Source: Clostridia bacterium
GTDB lineage: Bacteria > Bacillota > Clostridia > Oscillospirales > QAMX01
Reading direction: 5' to 3'
DNA: 8,900 bases
Assembly (NCBI GenBank): GCA_017556885.1
Contig: JAFYLV010000016.1
Location: 1 to 8,900 of the forward strand
Every line of letters starts with the position of its first letter. The first letter of the stretch is position 1. Positions 7,040 through 8,900 of this stretch are shown here, piece by piece. The notes under the pieces are model-generated. The model was given only the letters and a program-made list of their open reading frames with translations, did not search any database and was not told the origin of the DNA. The translations under genes were made by a program, and so were the position numbers.

Positions 7040-8367
7040 GTGAGGAAAGGCTGCTTCTTGGCGTCGGCAGGGCGATCATCACGCCCGAGGTGGGTGGAAA
7101 TCTTTGCGGTTACCGGCCGGATATTTATTCGGAATCGGTGGCGGATGACCTTACGGCGATTGCCTTGTATTTCCGGCAGGGGGTGGAACAGGTGCTGCTT
7201 GTCAGCCTGACCATCACGACCCTGAATAATGAGCTTAGCGAACTTTTGCGCGCGGCAGTTGTAAAAGAAACCGGTCTGCCGCTGGAAAGAGTTATTCTGC
7301 ATGCCACACACACCCACTCCGGTCCCAATACCGACGGAACGGTGGGTTGGGGTGTTGTGGATATTCCGTACAGAGATCATATCCTGCTGCCGGGCCTGAT
7401 TTCGGCGGCGAAAAAAGCAATGACAAATCCGGTACCGATCGTTGTAGGCGTCGGTGTCGGAGAAAGCGACGTTGCGGTCAACCGCCGCGAGCTCACGGCC
7501 CGGAATACCCTGGATCTGGGACAGACACCCTGGGCGCCGGTTGACCGGAGGATGACGGTGCTATCCTTCCGGGATGAGAACGGACAGTGTCTTGCCAATC
7601 TGATCCAGTACGGCTGCCACGGAACGGCGGCAGGAGCAAACCACGAGATCTCCCGCGACTGGTCCGGATTTATGTGCGATACGCTGGAGCGGGAGAGCGG
7701 CGGTATCACCGCCTTCTTTAACGGCTGCATCGGTGATACCGGCCCGCGCATTTCCAACGGAAGAACCACGGGCAGCAAGCAGACAGAACGCGGAGAAGAG
7801 GGCGACATTACCTATGCGGTAGAGCTGGGGCAGGTTGCGGCCCGGGATGCCGTCGGAATTTGGCGCGGCATCTGGGATTGGCATCCCGCGGATCTGAAAT
7901 TCGGAACGGGAAGCATTTCAATCCCGTTGAAGCCCAAAATGTCGGCAGAGGAAGCAGAAAAGCTGCTGGAAAAATATACCGGCGGAGTCAATCTGTCGGG
8001 ATTGATGCGCTCCTATCTCGAAAAAACGCTGGAGGCGCACGCGGCGGGCATTCCCGATGATACGGAGTTTGTCTTTACACAGCCGGTAGTTACATTGGGA
8101 AATCTCGCTTTGATCGGGTTTCCTTACGAAATTTTTTCGGAAATCGGTCTGCGAATTGACAAAATGCTTCCGGAGGCGAAAGCCCTCTGCCTGTCCTGTA
8201 TAAACGGCAGAAACGGTTATTTTGTAACGGAGGACGCGCTTTGCCGCGGCGGCTATGAGGTGCGGATGTTCTTGTATGACCGCCCGCAGCCCTACTGCGA
8301 AAATGCGGATTTTGCGCTCATACGGCAGAGCGTTGACAATGCCAGAAGAATTATCAAAGAACAATAA
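7036..8367 (+). CDS. Neutral/alkaline ceramidase-fold putative zinc hydrolase, paralogue 2
   Basis: 443 residues, and by eye about half identical to the preceding protein along its whole length, so a tandem duplicate. Same blocks: LGVGRAIITP, THTHSGPN (H92, H94), VNRREL, DRRMTVLSFRD, YGCHGTAAG (H195), EISRDWSG, GDTGPR (233-238), GFPYEIFSEIGLRI (E365) and GYFVTED then GGYE (Y395). Gly236 again replaces the family's catalytic Ser, while the putative zinc ligands are kept. Differences near the active site include CIGDTGP here against PEGDVGP in the neighbour, which suggests diverged specificity or a two-subunit enzyme. The start is the ATG at 7036, with GGAGGTG (7021-7027) 8 bases upstream inside the previous gene, so translation is coupled. 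No signal peptide, so cytoplasmic. It is less likely a simple backup copy, because both copies keep every recognisable motif. Confidence 0.82.
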   Translation: MSEERLLLGVGRAIITPEVGGNLCGYRPDIYSESVADDLTAIALYFRQGVEQVLLVSLTITTLNNELSELLRAAVVKETGLPLERVILHATHTHSGPNTDGTVGWGVVDIPYRDHILLPGLISAAKKAMTNPVPIVVGVGVGESDVAVNRRELTARNTLDLGQTPWAPVDRRMTVLSFRDENGQCLANLIQYGCHGTAAGANHEISRDWSGFMCDTLERESGGITAFFNGCIGDTGPRISNGRTTGSKQTERGEEGDITYAVELGQVAARDAVGIWRGIWDWHPADLKFGTGSISIPLKPKMSAEEAEKLLEKYTGGVNLSGLMRSYLEKTLEAHAAGIPDDTEFVFTQPVVTLGNLALIGFPYEIFSEIGLRIDKMLPEAKALCLSCINGRNGYFVTEDALCRGGYEVRMFLYDRPQPYCENADFALIRQSVDNARRIIKEQ

Positions 8368-8379
8368 AGGAGAAAAATT

Positions 8380-8900
8380 ATGTACCGTATCGGACAGGAA
8401 GAGATTGCAGCGCTTACCCGTGTGATCGAAACCCGGGATATGTTTAAGATCAATAACGGACTGCAGGAATCGCGGCATGTGGAGGAGTCCCTGCAGGAAA
8501 TTTTCAAGTGCGAACACGCCATCTTTATGACCAGCGGCCACGCGGCTCTGGTTGCCGGGCTGGTTGCTCTTGGCATCGGCCCCGGGGATGAGGTCATCGT
8601 TCCGGCGTATACATATATTTCTACGGCTATGGCGGTGGTCAGTGCTGGCGCAATGCCGGTCATTGCCGAAGTGGATGAGACGCTCACCATTGATCCGGAG
8701 GACGTCCGCCGCCACATTACCCCCCATACCAAGGCGGTGATTCCCGTCCACATTCAGGGCTTCCCCTGCAATATGGATGCCATCATGGAGATCGCCGGGG
8801 AGTACGGGATCGCAGTGCTGGAGGATGCCTGTCAGGCGGACGGCGGTGCATATAAGGGCAAGCGCCTGGGCACTATTGGCAACGCCGGTACCCTGAGCTT
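8380..8900 (+). CDS. DegT/DnrJ/EryC1/StrS-family PLP aminotransferase (3' end outside window)
   Basis: 173 complete codons are visible from the ATG at 8380 to the window edge. AAAGGAG (8366-8372) lies 7 bases before the start, and the gap to the previous gene is 12 bases, so it belongs to the same operon. The start MYRIGQEE leads into the fold-type-I large domain. Visible motifs are MTSGHAALVAGL (cofactor-phosphate loop), GPGDEVIVPAYTYISTAMAV, PVIAEVDETLTIDP, AVIPVHIQGFPCNMD and LEDACQADGG. D149 should bind the PLP ring nitrogen, and Q152 is the usual next family residue. A YKGKRLGTIGNAGTLSF strand follows. The Lys that binds PLP lies beyond the edge and is not seen. Family members transfer an amino group from Glu or Gln to a keto sugar or keto-cyclitol, and a few are dehydratases or epimerases. 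SGHAAL in place of the common SGTAAL, and HIQG in place of HLYG, point to an uncommon subgroup. The substrate is unknown. Confidence 0.85.
   Translation, partial: MYRIGQEEIAALTRVIETRDMFKINNGLQESRHVEESLQEIFKCEHAIFMTSGHAALVAGLVALGIGPGDEVIVPAYTYISTAMAVVSAGAMPVIAEVDETLTIDPEDVRRHITPHTKAVIPVHIQGFPCNMDAIMEIAGEYGIAVLEDACQADGGAYKGKRLGTIGNAGTLS

Noticed and set aside
5714..8367. Annotating the pair as true ceramidases
   Set aside because: The catalytic Ser is Gly in both, the C-terminal domain and signal peptide are absent, and the neighbours are sugar genes.
7918..8751. A 277-residue minus-strand frame across the second ceramidase-fold gene and the aminotransferase
   Set aside because: It crosses two convincing + strand genes and their junction, and its translation has no known motif.

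Overview
The window looks like chromosomal DNA of a GC-rich Gram-positive anaerobe, most likely a gut or rumen Clostridia (Oscillospirales or Lachnospirales type). This is inferred from the strong GGAGG ribosome sites, tightly packed operons, a cupin-AraC regulator and carbohydrate-active enzymes. It is not proven, because no taxonomic marker gene is present. The window is almost fully coding. No RNA gene, CRISPR array, insertion sequence or phage gene was seen. The longest non-coding stretch is the 155-base divergent promoter region at 4798-4952.

Left block (1-3940, + strand): two carbohydrate-active genes overlap by one base. The first is the C-terminal part of a putative TIM-barrel glycoside hydrolase, cut by the window edge. 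The second is a complete 834-residue GH95-like (alpha/alpha)6-barrel hydrolase. A perfect 16-bp hairpin follows and ends this unit. The same hairpin also serves the oppositely oriented regulator gene.

Middle (3979-4952): an AraC-family regulator with an N-terminal cupin is read leftwards. Its start and the start of the right-hand operon face each other across a compact region. That region holds two recognisable sigma-A-type promoters and three copies of an AATTTT(T)G repeat, which are candidate operators.

Right block (4953-8900, + strand): a four-gene operon that runs off the window. It encodes a sugar phosphate isomerase/epimerase-type TIM barrel, two tandem paralogues of the neutral ceramidase fold, and a DegT/DnrJ/EryC1/StrS-type PLP aminotransferase, cut by the edge. 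Gaps are 14 bases, a 4-base ATGA overlap and 12 bases, so the genes are very probably co-transcribed.

The most interesting point is the pair of ceramidase-fold proteins. Both are short (441 and 443 residues) and lack a signal peptide. Both keep the residues that match the zinc ligands of neutral ceramidases (His, His, Glu, Tyr), yet both carry Gly where the family has its catalytic Ser in GD-V-S-P. With glycosidases, a sugar isomerase and a sugar-type aminotransferase next to them, they are unlikely to be ceramidases. My inference is a cytoplasmic pathway for an unusual, perhaps amino- or N-acyl-modified, sugar or cyclitol, with the pair acting as zinc hydrolases or as one enzyme made of two different subunits. 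The substrate cannot be read from the sequence.
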